From Rallus limicola (lineage: Eukaryota > Chordata > Aves > Gruiformes > Rallidae), in assembly GCA_022605955.1 (NCBI GenBank), contig JAKCOZ010000005.1, forward strand, positions 54,127,762-54,191,761: DNA of 64,000 nt. Direction: 5' to 3'. The first letter of the stretch is position 1, and the number at the start of each line of letters is the position of its first letter. The position numbers were made by a program, and so were the translations under genes. This document shows, piece by piece, positions 62,801 to 64,000 of this stretch. The notes beneath the pieces are model-generated. The model was given only the letters and a program-made list of their open reading frames with translations. It made no database searches and was not told the origin of the DNA.

Positions 62801-64000
62801 TGAAACCTGACTTTGTCGAGAACCATATGGTGCTTAAATGATGTTGCTGCCTTGCAAGTCTGCAGGGTGGAAAACAGGGCCAGGTTCCACAATATCTGCA
62901 AATTACCAAAGCTGTGAATTTAATGAAGAAGGAAGATTGAGGAAGTTCTGTCTTTGGTGGTAAAGGTATTGCTGAGCACAGGAATGTCTGGGGGTGGGAC
63001 AGAAGATGCCACTGCAATAAATTAGAGAACAAGGGTATGTGTGGATTTGACTATGCATTAAGAAGGATACTTTGAGCAGCTCGGAGTCCACAAACCTTAA
63101 GCTGAGACACTTACCTCTCACAGGCTACATCATCATCATAAATCTTCTTTGATAATTGTAGTGATCATCAGAATGTTGAGAATCTTATTTGATAATGATC
63201 AATAGCAATCACCTGCAATATTTTCAAGCTTCCATTTTATTACAACGCAGCATTTGCTGCATCAAGGTTCAGTCCTTAGTAGGTGACACTCACCCAGAGA
63301 GCACACCGCACTGGAGGGATCTCAATCAGGATCTCTGGGACCAGCACACAAACAAGATGACCTCTCAAGGGTGCCTCCTGTTTTCTGCCTCTTCACCAGT
63401 GCTGTGTGTAGCATCCCTGAGGATGAAAAGTGTCATGTAAATGTAAAATTATCCTGTTAGATCTTAGAGGAAAACATGCACTCATAGCCTGCAAGCATTC
63501 TCTGCAATGGCAGGAATCATCAGTCCAGACTTCCTTAGGGGCAATGAGAACCATGGCAGTTTTTCTCCAGTTTGCCCAAGATCATATTTTATTTTTCTGC
63601 TACATCAAGTGCTTTGATTAAAAAAACAGCACATTTTGATGCCTGAAGACCATATGGACATTTCAGTCTTACTGGACCACAGGTTCTCCAGCTGGTTTGC
63701 TTCATTGCTTGCTGCACTGTCAATGTTCAGTTCTCCCATTTGAAGTAGCAAGACACAAGTTGTGGAACAAGAAGACACCCTTGCCCTGCATTAACACCCT
63801 CATCCCTTTCCTGCCCCTGATCTTGTTTCCCACCATGCAATCCTTCTGACTCTGCTCTAACCCAAGCAAACCCAGTTCTTCTCATCATTCTCTGCCCTTA
63901 TGATTCCTAGAGCTTCAGCTATCTGTTTTTCACAACAAACTTCCTAATATTTCAGGACTGTATCAACTACTGATAACCACAGACATCTCTTTTCCCCTTG
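59856..64000. other. unique non-coding DNA, right flank
   Basis: No gene or interspersed repeat is recognised. Open frames are all under about 115 codons, overlap on both strands and show no family features. Confidence 0.55.

Noticed and set aside
1..64000. CRISPR arrays, operons, phage or plasmid features
   Set aside because: No regularly spaced repeats, no long adjacent reading frames, and the repeat content is that of a bird nuclear genome.

Overview
This window reads as nuclear DNA from a bird, and I find no protein-coding host gene, tRNA or rRNA in it. The evidence for a bird is the repeat content. Seven pieces of the CR1 non-LTR retrotransposon are present, and five of them keep the typical avian CR1 3' end (TTCTATGA/TTCTGTGA-type octamers next to the 'GGTTGGAAGGGACCT' block or its complement). 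Two solo-LTR-like copies belong to an LTR family that I recognise as widespread in birds. There are no Alu-, B- or L1-like elements. Apart from repeats, the DNA is moderately AT-rich and CpG-poor, with short microsatellites. A neoavian is likely, but I cannot name a species.

Layout. 1-4968: unique DNA with a GATA microsatellite. 4969-~7850: a long, decayed CR1 on the minus strand that keeps the end of ORF1 (SGNH-esterase-like), the endonuclease and the reverse transcriptase. All three RT catalytic aspartates are lost, and there is an internal deletion. ~7850-13950: unique DNA with a perfect 20-bp palindrome in an AT-rich, homeobox-site-like stretch. 13951-~14753: CR1, minus. 14754-22757: unique. 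22758-23350: CR1, plus. 25363-~25665: a CR1 fragment without its 3' end. 27920-~28488: CR1, minus. 28489-37190: unique, with a G4-prone tract. ~37190-37330: a very old CR1 scrap on the plus strand. 37820-38205: solo LTR, minus. 38206-52433: unique, with strong G4 tracts and a CpG cluster near 42.1-42.4 kb. 52434-~52837: CR1, minus, of the same subfamily as the 13951 copy. 52838-59576: unique, with AT-rich candidate conserved elements. 59577-~59855: a partial LTR on the plus strand carrying a nested ~40-bp CR1 tail. 59856-64000: unique.

Interpretation. The window is most easily read as intergenic DNA or the interior of a very large intron. Nearly all longer open frames are either CR1-derived or lack any recognisable protein family. 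I do not see a novel gene system. What can be examined is the repeat stratigraphy (nested insertion, shared frameshift, 3'-deleted copy) and a few compact candidates for regulatory or structured DNA. Family-level statements rest on remembered consensus features, not on a database search.
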